Assembly: GCA_963725035.1 (NCBI GenBank)
Contig: CAVRWX010000008.1
Span: forward strand, 1-64,000
Source: JALZKA01 sp963725035
Lineage (GTDB): Bacteria; Actinomycetota; Thermoleophilia; Solirubrobacterales; 70-9
DNA: 64,000 bases
Direction of reading: 5' to 3'
Within the stretch, counting starts at the first letter, position 1; each line of letters starts with the position of its first letter. Below are positions 41,270 through 50,349 of the stretch, one piece after another. Position numbers and translations under genes: made by a program. The notes beneath the pieces were generated by a model, which did not search any database, had not been told where the DNA came from, and saw only the letters and a program-made list of their open reading frames with translations.

Positions 41270-42439
41270 TCAGACGCTCACCAGCAGGCTCGTGAGATAG
41301 AAGGCGATGGCGCCCGCCGCGATGGCAGAGGCGGTCACGGCGTCCAGCGCGCGACCGCCGGCGTCGCGCATCGAAGGCACGATCTGGACGATCACCTGGA
41401 TCACGGCGCCGACTCCGATGCCCAAGAGGAAGGCCGACAGTTCGGCGTTCGTGACCGACGCGCCGATCACTGCGCCCAGGATCGCCGGGGCGCCGGCGAT
41501 GATGCCGAGCAGCGCGAGGCGGCTGATCGACGGCCGCTCCTGATCGCGCACCAGCGGCGCGACGATCGCGAAGCCCTCGGTGGTGTTGTGGATTGCGAAG
41601 CCGACCACCAGCGCCGCACCGAGTGCAAGCTCCGAGATCGCATAGGCGGAGCCGATCGCAAGGCCCTCCCCCATGTTGTGGAGGCCGATCCCGATCGCGA
41701 TCATCAGCGCGAGCCGCGCTCCGGACCCCGATTCGCCCTCGCGCTTGGAGGAGAGATATCGATCGACAGCGGTCAGGGCCATGAAGGCGAGGCCTGCGCC
41801 GAGCAACACCAGCTCGGTACCGCCGAAGGCGCCACCAGACTCGCCGGCGATCTCGAACCCTTCCAGGCTCGCGTCGACGGCGAGGAAGGCGAGGAGGCCG
41901 ACCGTCACCGCCATGACGGCTCGGATCCAGGTCGGCCGGAACCGTCTCATCGCCGGCAAGAGCAGCATTCCGAGCGCCACGGGTATGACGCCTACGTAGA
42001 GGCCCAGGAGCGCCATCAGCGCGAACAGGTCGCCGTCGGTTTCAGGCGTCTCGACGGCCGCGGCGATCTCGTGATCGATCACGAGCCCGGTCGAGGTGAG
42101 CATCGAAACCAGATACGGCTGGCCGTCTTGCCAGGGGAAGTCGATCGTGATCGTCTCGGACTCGAGCCTGCCGATGGGCTCCTCGGCACCTTGGAAGTCG
42201 ACGTAGGCGTCAGCGACGAACACCTGGGCGAGCTGAACCTCGTCCGGCCCGGTGTTCCGAAGCGTCAACTCGATCTTGTTCGGCTCGAGCTTCGTTTTCT
42301 CGACCGCGAGTTCCTCGATCGGCGGCCCCGCGCGGTCGGGCAGGGTGTCGTCGCCGATGATCGCGATCGTGACGAGCACGACGGCGATCAGGGCGAAGAC
42401 GCCGCCCGCGAGCGCCCAGAGTGGAACGCGCTGGGTCAT
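41270..42439 (-). CDS. ZIP-family metal transporter with N-terminal exported domain
   Basis: A 389-aa membrane protein. Residues 1-30 are a first membrane helix, residues 30-130 an outside beta-rich region (ENKIELTLRNTGPDEVQLAQVFV), and residues 145-389 a ZIP permease with the metal-site helices GIGLHNMGEGLAIGSA and FAIHNTTEGFAIVAP. ZIP proteins import divalent metals such as Zn, Mn or Fe. The N-terminal extra domain is unusual and may bind a metal or partner. The ATG at 42439 overlaps the multicopper oxidase stop by 4 bp (ATGA). Confidence 0.86.
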   Translation of the reverse strand: MTQRVPLWALAGGVFALIAVVLVTIAIIGDDTLPDRAGPPIEELAVEKTKLEPNKIELTLRNTGPDEVQLAQVFVADAYVDFQGAEEPIGRLESETITIDFPWQDGQPYLVSMLTSTGLVIDHEIAAAVETPETDGDLFALMALLGLYVGVIPVALGMLLLPAMRRFRPTWIRAVMAVTVGLLAFLAVDASLEGFEIAGESGGAFGGTELVLLGAGLAFMALTAVDRYLSSKREGESGSGARLALMIAIGIGLHNMGEGLAIGSAYAISELALGAALVVGFAIHNTTEGFAIVAPLVRDQERPSISRLALLGIIAGAPAILGAVIGASVTNAELSAFLLGIGVGAVIQVIVQIVPSMRDAGGRALDAVTASAIAAGAIAFYLTSLLVSV

Positions 42440-43572
42440 TCCTGAACCTCGAAGAACCCCATCCAACCGAGGTCGGCGAACTCGGTCTTGTGGGCGTGGA
42501 ACATGAATTCGCCGGGATGGGGGAACTTCAGCTCAGCGATGCCGCGCTGGCCCTGGCCCTGGATGACGGTGTCGGTGAACTCGGTCGGGGTGAGCGAGGT
42601 GCCCGTCGGGAAGTAGTTGAAGAAGTTCCCGTGGATGTGGAACGAGTTGATCGGGTCGTACTCGAGGATGTTCACGAGGTAGATCCGGATCAGCTCGTCG
42701 CGCGCGACCTGGATCGGCTCGTTCACGAAGTGGAACGGGATCGCGTTCACGGCGTAGATCTGGTTCCCCTCGGCGTCGAAGGTCGTGTTCCAGCCGTTCT
42801 GGACCATGACCAGCTCGTCAGCCTCTTCGCGCCCCTCCTTTGGGTCGACGACGAACGTGCCGTACATGCCGCGGGCGATGTGCTCGGCAAGCGGCGAGAC
42901 GTGACAGTGGTAGAGGTGGAGGCCGAACGGCTCGGCGTCGAACTCATAAACGGTCGAGCCGCCCGGCTCGATGATCCCCGCGCCCGCGCCGGGCACGCCG
43001 TCCATCGCGGACGGATGCAGGCCGTGGAAGTGGACGGTGTGCGGATGGGACGAGGCGTTGATGAAGCGGATGCGAAGCAGGTCGCCCTCGGTGCAGCGAA
43101 GCGTCGGCCCGGGCACCCGGCCGTTGTAGGTCCACGCCGGGAACTTCACCCCGGGCGCAACCTCGATCTCCTTGTCGGCGGCAATCAGCTGCCATTCGCG
43201 AAGGACACGTCCCGAGGCGAGGCGCGTGGTAACCCCGTAGTCGAAGTCGCGGAGGATCTCCGTGGGGTTGAAGCCGTTCGCCTTGTGGTCGACGGTCTGC
43301 CCGTCCCTGAACGTCGCGCCGGCGGTGCCGAGCCCGTTCAAGTGCGCATGAGTGACCCCGGTCGCCGGGGCCGGCGCGGTCGCGTGCGCGCCGTGGCCGC
43401 TCGCGGCGAGGGCGTCCGGGTGCTGGGAGCCGCCAAGCGCGTCGTGGATGCCCTGGTGCGGCACGACCTCGTGAAGACCGGCGATCAACGGTGCGGCGGC
43501 GAGGCCGCCGGCAAGCAGCCGACGCCGGCTGACCTTGAGCGCCTGTTTGTCTTCCTCGTTTAGTTCATCCAC
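42436..43572 (-). CDS. Tat-exported two-domain multicopper oxidase
   Basis: A 378-aa copper protein with a twin-arginine signal (SRRRLLAGGLAAAPLIAG). Copper ligands are HTVHFHG, the type 1 region LYHCHVSPLAEHIARGM, FHIHGNFF and MFHAHKTEFADLGWM. The domain 1 HCH motif and the paired HxH motifs indicate a two-domain laccase or nitrite-reductase-like oxidase that works as a trimer. Likely reactions are oxidation of Fe(II), Cu(I) or Mn(II), or a phenolic substrate. It is the first gene of the operon with the ZIP transporter and DtxR-type regulator, so metal oxidation coupled to uptake is likely. Confidence 0.88.
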   Translation of the reverse strand: MDELNEEDKQALKVSRRRLLAGGLAAAPLIAGLHEVVPHQGIHDALGGSQHPDALAASGHGAHATAPAPATGVTHAHLNGLGTAGATFRDGQTVDHKANGFNPTEILRDFDYGVTTRLASGRVLREWQLIAADKEIEVAPGVKFPAWTYNGRVPGPTLRCTEGDLLRIRFINASSHPHTVHFHGLHPSAMDGVPGAGAGIIEPGGSTVYEFDAEPFGLHLYHCHVSPLAEHIARGMYGTFVVDPKEGREEADELVMVQNGWNTTFDAEGNQIYAVNAIPFHFVNEPIQVARDELIRIYLVNILEYDPINSFHIHGNFFNYFPTGTSLTPTEFTDTVIQGQGQRGIAELKFPHPGEFMFHAHKTEFADLGWMGFFEVQE

Positions 43573-43576
43573 AAAC

Positions 43577-43598
43577 CAAAGTTTGACAGATCAAAACC
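43577..43598. promoter_or_regulatory. AT-rich inverted repeat upstream of the metal operon
   Basis: CCAAA followed by GTTTGA, CAGA and TCAAAAC gives a near-palindrome in an AT-rich patch 5 bp before the multicopper oxidase start. The location suits a DtxR-type operator and a leaderless or short-leader promoter. Binding is inferred only. Confidence 0.4.
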
Positions 43599-43602
43599 TA
43601 GC

Positions 43603-43632
43603 GGGGTCAGACCCAAGCTGGGGTCAGACCCC
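43603..43632. repeat. GGGGTCAGACCC palindromic repeat pair
   Basis: Two copies of GGGGTCAGACCC (43603-43614 and 43620-43632, the second one base longer) lie in the divergent gap between the metal operon and ygfZ. Each is a near-perfect palindrome around TCAGA. It is a second short repeat type beside the GTGCCAGGCAC family. Function is unknown. Confidence 0.6.
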
Positions 43633-43680
43633 ACGCCTGGCGCTGTGCCCCGCACCCTGCGCCCGCCTAGACTCGGACGG

Positions 43681-44632
43681 GTGAGCGAGCTTGCTGTTGA
43701 GCTGGACGGGCAGTACCGGGCACTCCGCGAGGAGGCCGGAGCTGCCAGCCGCGCGCGGGGCTTCGTCGCCGTCGGCGGGCGCCGACGCGGCCGAGTATCT
43801 CCAGGGGCAGGTGACCCAGGACACGGAGGCACTCGGAGAGGGGCAGGGCGCCTACTCCGCCCTTCTCGATCGCAAAGGAAAGATGCAGTCAGACATGCGC
43901 GTCCTGCGGCGCGCAGATGACCTGTTGCTGGAAGTTGAGCCGGAGGCGCTCGACGCGACCTTGCGCCACCTGACGATGTACTCGGTCGGGCGGGACGTAT
44001 CCGTCGAGGACCGCTCGAACGAACTTGCATTGATCTCAATCGCCGGCCCGGCCGCCGCGGAGCTGACCGGCCTGGCGCCACTCGCCAGCGAGAACGACCA
44101 CGCCGAGGCGGAACTCGAAGGGACCGCGGTGCGATCCGTTCGCACCGACCTCGGCCTTGACCTCATCGTCGCAGCGGAGGACGAAGACCGCACACTGGCC
44201 GCGCTCGAGAAGCGCGGCGTGGCACCGGTGACCGAGGAAGCGCTCGAGATCCTCCGGGTCGAGAGCGGCCGCCCGCGCTTCGGCCGCGAGATGACCCAAG
44301 AGACGATCCCGCAAGAGGCCGGCATCAACGAGCGAGCTGTGAGCTTTACCAAGGGGTGCTACATCGGCCAGGAGACCGTCGCCCGCCTCCACTACAAGGG
44401 CAAGCCGAACCGCCACCTGCGAGGCCTCCGCCTCTCGCGACCCGTCGAGGCCGGAGCGGTCGTCATCCTCGGGGAGCGCGAGCTCGGGAAGGTCGGCACC
44501 GCCGTCCTCTCCCCTGTCCACGGACCGATCGCCCTCGCGATTCTGCGGCGGGAGGCTGAGCCAGGAGCCGAAGTGCAGGTTGATGATGCGGTCACGGCTG
44601 ACGTGGTCGACCTGCCGTTCGAACGGTTGTGA
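43681..44632 (+). CDS. ygfZ: YgfZ/GcvT-like folate-binding Fe-S cluster repair protein, frameshifted near 43785
   Basis: Folate-binding protein of the YgfZ/IBA57 group, which helps to maintain Fe-S enzymes. The signature KGCYIGQETVARLHYKG is intact, with ESGRPRFGREM and PQEAGINE before it. The start at GTG 43681 gives SELAVELDGQYRALREEAG; near 43785 one extra G in GGCGGGCGCC breaks the frame, and the second frame goes on with ADAAEYLQGQVTQDTEAL. Restored length is about 316 aa. It is divergent from the metal operon, with the GGGGTCAGACCC repeats between them. Confidence 0.86.
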
Positions 44633-44674
44633 CGTGACAGGCGACCCATCTGTCGAATAGGGTTCCGCGCGGAG

Positions 44675-45115
44675 ATGAGGATCCGGGAGGTAGCCCAGAA
44701 CCTTGGAGGCTCCCGCGTCGTGGTGGCCGGTGTCGGCCTCGCTTTGATCGTGGGCGTCTCAGGCTGCGGTGAAGACGACTTCGAGAACGACCCGCGCCCG
44801 CCGAGCCCGGTCGAGCTGACGGCGGCCATTGACAAGAAGGCTGTCTCGATCTCGCCCAGCGACCCAGCCGCCGGGATCGTTGTGATCACGATCTCCAACC
44901 AGACCGAAGAGCCGACTCGTCTCGTCCTCGATGGCCCGGGTGACGGCCTTCTGGAGTCGGGCGACATCCCGCCGCGTGGAACCGGTTCGATCAAGGCCGC
45001 CCTCGAGGAGGGCGAGTACGAGGCCTACGCCGGCAGTACCTCGGAAATCGAGTCGGCGCCGCTCACCGTCGGGCCGCCCGGTGAGTCGTCCCAGAACGAC
45101 CTGCTGCTGCCCTAG
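44675..45115 (+). CDS. putative lipoprotein with cupredoxin/Ig-like region
   Basis: A 146-aa protein with an N-terminal signal (VVVAGVGLALIVGVSGC) and lipobox Cys followed by an acidic spacer. The mature part (VSISPSDPAAGIVVITISNQTEEPTRLVLDGPG) resembles the beta-sandwich of cupredoxin- or Ig-like proteins but has no copper ligands I can identify. It ends with a short hydrophilic tail. Its stop overlaps the convergent nuclease-like gene by 4 bp. Function is unknown. Confidence 0.7.
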   Translation: MRIREVAQNLGGSRVVVAGVGLALIVGVSGCGEDDFENDPRPPSPVELTAAIDKKAVSISPSDPAAGIVVITISNQTEEPTRLVLDGPGDGLLESGDIPPRGTGSIKAALEEGEYEAYAGSTSEIESAPLTVGPPGESSQNDLLLP

Positions 45116-46389
45116 GCCGCCGGTTCCTCGGCCGCCGCGGCAACGAGGGATTCGATCCTGCCAAGGCACTGCTCGACGTCGTCCAGCATGGCGTTCAGTT
45201 CGTCGCGAGCGGCATCGGCGCTATTGGTGACGCCGGTGAGCGACTTGCGGATCCGGTTTGCGCGCTTGAGCGCCGCGCCCGCCTCCTCGGCGGCGTCGCG
45301 AACGCCCGACGCGTCCACCTCGAGGCCGGCGGCTCCGGCCGCGAGGACGCGAGCTCTGACATAGCGATAGACCAGCCGCAACGCGAGCGGATCCGGGATC
45401 GTCGCGGTCGAGGACCGCGATCATCTTGTTGCCCTGGTACTCGGTGAGCTTCTCGAGACCGGAAGGAACCTTGTCGTCCCCGGCCACGACGAGGACCGCG
45501 TAGCTGGCATCTCGCTCGCGCATGCACGCGTTCAGCTCGGTCCAAGCGTCGTTCTTCGAGAGCTTCTTGTTCTTCGCCTCGAAGACGACGGTCGCGACCG
45601 TAGGGCCGACTGCGGCACCGATCTCAACGACCGTGTCGCCCTTCTTGGCGCCCGCCTCGTTGGACGTGTCCCCGGTGTGAGACGCCGCGTCGGAGTGCGC
45701 GTTCGCGATCTCCTCGATGATGGCGTTGGCCGCCTCCTCGAAGGTCCGGCCCTTGGCGGTCCCCTTTTCCGCCTCCTCGGCGACGCGCTGGTCGGCTGCC
45801 TCGCGCTCGCGAAGCTCGACAACCTCGCGCTGGAGGGCCTCGAGCCGCTCGCGGTTAGCCGCACCCTCGGCCAGCTGCCGGTCGGCCAGGTCCTTGAACG
45901 CCGCGGACCACAGCCGCCTTGAAGTCGGTGAGCGGGTTGGCACCGTCCTCGCTCGAAAACAAGCGGGCGATCTTGTGCCGGTTCTCTTCGAGCTCAGCCG
46001 CGAGCACCTTCTCGATGTCCTTCTGCACAGAGCCGTCCCGCGAGCCGTCGAAGGTCTCGGCGAGGCGCTCGGCGAGCTCCTGGCTGCCTTCTCCGAGCGT
46101 GTCGTCGAGCCGCTCGCGAAGGGCGCCTGCATGGCGCTCGAACTCGCGCGCACGTAGTCCACGTTCGACCGCCGTCTCCTCGGTGTCGAGCACCCGAGCG
46201 CCGATCTCGATCGCCTTGCGCACGGTCTCGACTCGCCGGCTGGCCGGACTCCGAGCGATCGCGGACGACCCTGGCCGCGCGCTCATCGGTGAGGTCGAGG
46301 CGCTCGATGACGAGCCTGTCGCCGATCGCGCGCACGGTCCCGTCGGGCTCGTCGCCGAGTGCAAGTTGTGGTTTCTCCGAGGCTTCCAT
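45112..46389 (-). CDS. coiled-coil, possibly PD-(D/E)XK nuclease-like protein; three frame breaks
   Basis: Not recognised with confidence. The gene starts at ATG 46389 (MEASEKPQLALGDEPDGT) and runs to 45112 if three single-base insertions are removed, near 46245 (CCGGCGAGTCG), 45915 (GTCCGCGGCG) and 45390 (CCCGGATCC). The restored protein, about 425 aa, has long coiled coils (residues about 40-200), a core GDTVVEIGAAVGPTVATVVFEAKNKKLSKNDAW and a helical C-terminus. The spacing D...E-A-K suggests a PD-(D/E)XK nuclease fold as in DUF2130 proteins. Three breaks in one gene also allow real decay. Confidence 0.62.
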
Positions 46390-46502
46390 AGTGGATTCTC
46401 GAAGGTAGTCGCGCCTTCGGACGGGTTCCTGACGGCGAAAGGAAGATTGCGCGCCGATACGCTTCCGCGGCACAATCGATCAGAACTAGGAGTTGAACGC
46501 AC

Positions 46503-47759
46503 GTGGCAGTTGACGTATCGGAGGTCTCGAATCTCGACGTGGAGCCCGGCACGCTGCCGGAGACGATGGCCGCATGGGTCATCCGCCAGGAGCGTGAAGG
46601 CGAGCCCAAGGACGCATTCCAGATCGAGGAAATCGAGGTCCCGGAGCCCGCGGCGTTCGAGGTGATCGTCCGCGTCATGGCCGCCGGCGTCAACTTCAAC
46701 AACGTCTGGGCATCGCTCGGCAAGCCTGTTTCCGTCTTCGGTTACGGCGACCACCCCGAGTACGGCCACCACATCGGCGGCTCGGACGCCTCCGGCATCG
46801 TCTGGAAGGTCGGCCCGGGTGTCACGAACTGGCAGCCCGGCGACGAGGTAGTGATCCACTGCAACCAGGCGTCGTATGAAGACGTCGAGGTCCACGGCCT
46901 CGACCCGATGGCCGCCCCCTCCCAGAAGATCTGGGGATACGAGACCACCTGGGGCTCGTTCGCCCAGTTCACGAAGGTCCAGGCCCAGCAGCTCCTGCCG
47001 AAGCCGAAGAACCTGTCGTGGGTCGACTCCTCCGCATACGGCCTCACCTACTTCACCGCATACCGGATGCTGCTGAACCGCTGCAACATCCAGGCGGGGC
47101 ACAACGTGCTCATCTGGGGCGCGGCCGGAGGGCTCGGAGTCTTCGCTACACAGCTCTGCAAGGCCGCCGGCGCGAACGCCGTCGGCATCGTCTCATCCGC
47201 CGACAAGGGCGAGCTCGTCAAGCAACTCGGGGCCGTCGACTACATCGACCGCAATGAGTTCGCGGGCATGATGCGAAAGGGCGGCGAGACCGCAGACGAG
47301 GAGAAGGAGCGCTTCGGCGTCACCCGCGCCTTCGCGAAGCAGGTGAAGGGCATTCTGGGCGACGCTCCCGACATCGTCTTCGAGCACGTCGGCCAGGCCA
47401 CCTTTCCCACCTCGGTCTTCACCGTGAAGCCGTTCGGCAAGGTCGTGATCTGCGGCGCCACCTCCGGCTACACGCTCGACTTCGACGTCCGCTACCTGTG
47501 GATGAAGCAGAAGGAGATTCTCGGATCCCACTTCGCGAACGCGTATGAGTGCATGCGCGCGAACCAGCTCATGGCCGAGGGCAAGGTCCGCCCCGTACTC
47601 TCCGAGGCGATGGATTTCGATGGCGTGCCTGAGGCGCACCAGATGATGCACGAGAACCGCCACGCCGGCAAGATCACCGTGCGGGTCGGCGCGACCTCGA
47701 ACGACGAGGGCCAGCACGAGGACGGACCGGGCGCGATCTGGGCGGAGGTCGGCGCATGA
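46503..47759 (+). CDS. ccr: crotonyl-CoA carboxylase/reductase
   Basis: Reductive carboxylase of the medium-chain dehydrogenase family that converts crotonyl-CoA, CO2 and NADPH into ethylmalonyl-CoA. The 418-aa protein has the family signature PEYGHHIGGSDASGIVWKVG, KIWGYETTWGSFAQF (with the CO2-pocket aromatic/Glu region), the NADPH loop GAAGGLGVFATQL, and the C-terminal WMKQKEILGSHFANAYE. Length and motifs match Ccr rather than simple enoyl reductases. It supplies ethylmalonyl-CoA for the mutase at 52894 and is the key enzyme of the ethylmalonyl-CoA pathway. Its stop overlaps by 4 bp the start of a degenerate secreted-protein gene. Confidence 0.93.
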   Translation: MAVDVSEVSNLDVEPGTLPETMAAWVIRQEREGEPKDAFQIEEIEVPEPAAFEVIVRVMAAGVNFNNVWASLGKPVSVFGYGDHPEYGHHIGGSDASGIVWKVGPGVTNWQPGDEVVIHCNQASYEDVEVHGLDPMAAPSQKIWGYETTWGSFAQFTKVQAQQLLPKPKNLSWVDSSAYGLTYFTAYRMLLNRCNIQAGHNVLIWGAAGGLGVFATQLCKAAGANAVGIVSSADKGELVKQLGAVDYIDRNEFAGMMRKGGETADEEKERFGVTRAFAKQVKGILGDAPDIVFEHVGQATFPTSVFTVKPFGKVVICGATSGYTLDFDVRYLWMKQKEILGSHFANAYECMRANQLMAEGKVRPVLSEAMDFDGVPEAHQMMHENRHAGKITVRVGATSNDEGQHEDGPGAIWAEVGA

Positions 47760-48542
47760 GGACTCGCGACTCCTCGCACCTGCCGCACTGCTAGCGGCGC
47801 CCGGCCATCGCGGTCGCCAGCCACCAGCCGGACGCGCAGTACGACGGCGAGGTGACAACCGGGCAGGGCGGAACGGTCACGCTCGAGCGTCTCCGAAGAC
47901 GGCTCGACCGTCGAAGCCTAGTTCGCAGGGCTCGGCAACGTCAGCCAACACTTGCACCGGGGTCGGCTTCGACACCGGCCCGGTGCCGATCACGAACCAC
48001 TCCTTCTCGTCACTCGGCGAACGGAGGGCAGGTCACGCCAACGGCACGTTTGGCCCGTCGTTCGCCGCCGGAGGCGCGCAGGTCCTCGACCGACTCCGTG
48101 CACCACTGGCTCGCAGGCCTGGATCGTCGACGGCCCCGACGCCTTCTTCGACCTCGGCGCCACGACCGAGGGCCAGGGAGTCCTGAACAACACGGGTCAG
48201 GATCAGACCGTGAAGCGCGGCGCGAAGCCTGGCGAGAGCGAGAGATATGAACTCCGGTTCTCAAACGTCGGAGAAGAGAGCGAGGATTTCGGAGTCGAGG
48301 GCTGCCAGGGTTCGAAGGGCTTCAAGGTGTCCTACCGGGACGCGACCGGGGACGTCACGGACCTTGTCTCAGAGGGTGACTACGAGACCCCGATTCTCGA
48401 TCCCGCCGGGGTGCCGCACGAGCTCACCCTGAAGATCAAGGCGCTCAAGTCCACGAAGAAGGGCAAGGCCAAGTCCTGCAGGATCATCCAGGACTCGAAC
48501 ACGTTCGTCGACGTGATCAAGGCGAAGGTCGAAGTCGGCTGA
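47756..48542 (+). pseudogene. multiply frame-broken secreted protein gene
   Basis: The reading frame changes several times across this stretch and a TAG falls in one candidate frame. Fragments are coherent only when pieced together: a signal-peptide-like start after ATG 47756 (LAPAALLAAP), then VASHQPDAQYDGEVTTGQGG, then NTCTGVGFDTGPVPITNHSF, and a long clean C-terminal frame AWIVDGPDAFFDLGATTEGQ to the stop at 48542. This reads as a secreted beta-rich protein with no known family. The TAG and repeated breaks suggest decay, although sequencing error is possible. It follows directly from the ccr stop. Confidence 0.55.
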
Positions 48543-48579
48543 AGTTGGGGCTTGACCTTGCGCGTTAGGATGGCGCGCG

Positions 48580-48891
48580 ATGCACGTCAACAACATCGAC
48601 TGGAACATCAACCCGTTTCGGGCCAACCAGTGGTTCGAGATCTGGCATCCCGCGCTCGACCGCGCGCTCGCCCACGGCGCCAGCACTTGCTACATGACCC
48701 GGGCGATCGACAACCCGCTCCATTTCAGGCAGGTCTCGGTCTGGGAAGACAAGTCGGACTTCGACAACTACTGGGCCTCCGACGAGGTCGCCGCGCTGCG
48801 CCAGGCCGCGCTCGCCTACTTCCACAAGCCGCTTTACCCGACCTGGCACTCGCTGGTCGCGGAAGCGGCACTCGACCGCAGCGCCACCTGA
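48580..48891 (+). CDS. small dimeric alpha+beta barrel (ABM-like) protein
   Basis: A 103-aa protein resembling the antibiotic-biosynthesis-monooxygenase fold, with the segment AIDNPLHFRQVSVWEDKSDFDNYWASDEVAALRQAALAYF typical of such dimeric barrels (a strand followed by a helix with DxxxYW). The function is unknown; many members are haem-degrading or quinone-related, but no specific residue is decisive. Its stop overlaps the next gene's possible CTG start by 3 nt. Confidence 0.7.
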   Translation: MHVNNIDWNINPFRANQWFEIWHPALDRALAHGASTCYMTRAIDNPLHFRQVSVWEDKSDFDNYWASDEVAALRQAALAYFHKPLYPTWHSLVAEAALDRSAT

Positions 48892-49412
48892 CGGCAGAGG
48901 GAAACGACGACAGTGCCCGGCGGCTGCGCGCGGTCGCCGGATCCGCCGTCTTCTTCGTCGTGGCGCCCGGCGTTGCCGCCGGCCTGGGGCCCTGGCTGAT
49001 CACGGGTTGGGAGGTCGAGGAGCAACTCCCAGCCGCACTTCGGGTGCTTGGCGCCATCTGGGCAGGCGCGGCCGTGATCGCCTTGGTCCACTCGTTCGCC
49101 CGCTTCGCTCTCGAGGGACTCGGCACCCCATCGCCGACGGCACCGACCCGGCATCTGGTCGTCGGGGGCCTCTACCGGTTCGTGCGAAACCCGATGTACG
49201 TGTCGGTGCTCACGATCATCGCGGGTCAGGCGCTCCTGTTCGGAAGCATCGCGCTTGTCATCTACGCCGCCGTTCTCGGTGCCGGCTTCGCCACCTTCGT
49301 TCGCTTCTACGAGGAGCCGAAGATGCTCGCGACCTACGGACCCGAGTACGAGCGTTACCGGGAAGCGGTCCCCGGCTGGATACCGCGACTCAGCCCGTGG
49401 CGCGAACCGTGA
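48888..49412 (+). CDS. isoprenylcysteine-O-methyltransferase-family membrane protein (probable CTG start)
   Basis: A 174-aa membrane methyltransferase of the ICMT/PEMT-related family. The first helix is RAVAGSAVFFVVAPGVAAGLGPW, and the C-terminal signature HLVVGGLYRFVRNPMYVSVLTIIAGQALLFGS with YEEPKMLATYGPEYERYREAVPGWIP is diagnostic (RNPMY, then EEP..YG..Y..Y). No ATG, GTG or TTG is available at the domain start; a CTG overlapping the upstream TGA (CTGA at 48888-48891) gives the correct N-terminus. The substrate is not known. Confidence 0.78.
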   Translation: MTAEGNDDSARRLRAVAGSAVFFVVAPGVAAGLGPWLITGWEVEEQLPAALRVLGAIWAGAAVIALVHSFARFALEGLGTPSPTAPTRHLVVGGLYRFVRNPMYVSVLTIIAGQALLFGSIALVIYAAVLGAGFATFVRFYEEPKMLATYGPEYERYREAVPGWIPRLSPWREP

Positions 49413-49416
49413 CGAG

Positions 49417-50349
49417 CTAGGCGACGGCTTCGAGCTTTGCCGTCGTCGCGGCGTCGAAGTGCTCGCCCGATGCCTGCAGGCATTCGAGCATCGCTTCGGT
49501 CGCAGCCGAGCGCGTGCGCCTGGTCACTGCGTAGACGCGGCGCATCGGCGCCGCGGGATCCGTCGGGCGGACGACGATGTCCTGGCGGAGCGTGGGGAGC
49601 GCCAGGTCCGGCAAGAGCGTTACGCCCAGTCCCGCGGCGATGAAGCCCTGAAGCACGTGGTAGTCGTCCGATTCGAAGCCGATCCGCGGCTCGAAGCCCG
49701 CGTCGCGGCACGCCTGGGAGACGATGAGCCCGCAGGAGCTCGGGCAGCCGCCTGAGAGCCAGTCCTCATCGGACAGGTCCGACATCTTCACGCGGGCGCG
49801 GCCGGCAAGCGGATGGTCGATCGGGAGCGCGACGTGCATCGCTTCGGTCAAGAGAAGCGTGTGCTCGAGGTCGCGCTCCTCGGGCTCGGGGAGTGTCGGG
49901 TAGTCGAAGGTGATCGCCACGTCGAGCTCTCCGGCGCGAAGCCTGGGCAGCGAGCTCTCGGGCTCGGCGTCGGCGACGTTCAGCTTCACCTTGGGGTGCT
50001 TCTTCGTGAACTGGGAGACGGCGAGCGTGAGCAGGGTTGCGCTCGCGCTCGGGAAGCTTGCGATACGCACCTCGCCGCCCTCGAGGCCTGCGATCGCCTT
50101 GAGCTCTCGCTCTGCCTCGTCGAGGCGACAGATCGCCGCGTCCGCGTGGGCGACGAGCACGCTCCCGGCGTCGGTCGGCTTGGTTCCGTCCCTCGTGCGC
50201 TCGACGAGCTTCATTCCGACCTCGCGCTCGAGCGTCGCGATCTGCTGGCTCACGGCTGACTGGGACAGGTAGAGAACGTCGGCCGCGCCTGAGAACGATC
50301 CCTGGTTGACGACCTCTCTGAGGATCCTCAATCGCTTCACATCAAGCAT
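49417..50349 (-). CDS. LysR-family transcriptional regulator
   Basis: A 310-aa LysR regulator. The N-terminal winged helix is LRILREVVNQGSFSGAADVLYLSQSAVSQQIATLEREVG, followed by a two-lobed effector domain (VRIASFPSASATLLTLAVSQF; DVAITFDYPTLPEPE; FIAAGLGVTLLPDLALP). The effector ligand is not known. It is divergent from the gene at 50464 across a 114-bp promoter region with two TTGACA-like hexamers, a good candidate for its target. It converges with the ICMT-like gene (4 bp apart). Confidence 0.9.
   Translation of the reverse strand: MLDVKRLRILREVVNQGSFSGAADVLYLSQSAVSQQIATLEREVGMKLVERTRDGTKPTDAGSVLVAHADAAICRLDEAERELKAIAGLEGGEVRIASFPSASATLLTLAVSQFTKKHPKVKLNVADAEPESSLPRLRAGELDVAITFDYPTLPEPEERDLEHTLLLTEAMHVALPIDHPLAGRARVKMSDLSDEDWLSGGCPSSCGLIVSQACRDAGFEPRIGFESDDYHVLQGFIAAGLGVTLLPDLALPTLRQDIVVRPTDPAAPMRRVYAVTRRTRSAATEAMLECLQASGEHFDAATTAKLEAVA

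Noticed and set aside
46503..47759. Long open frames on the strand opposite to ccr
   Set aside because: They are antisense shadows of a highly conserved gene in GC-rich DNA; no start context, domain or codon use supports them.
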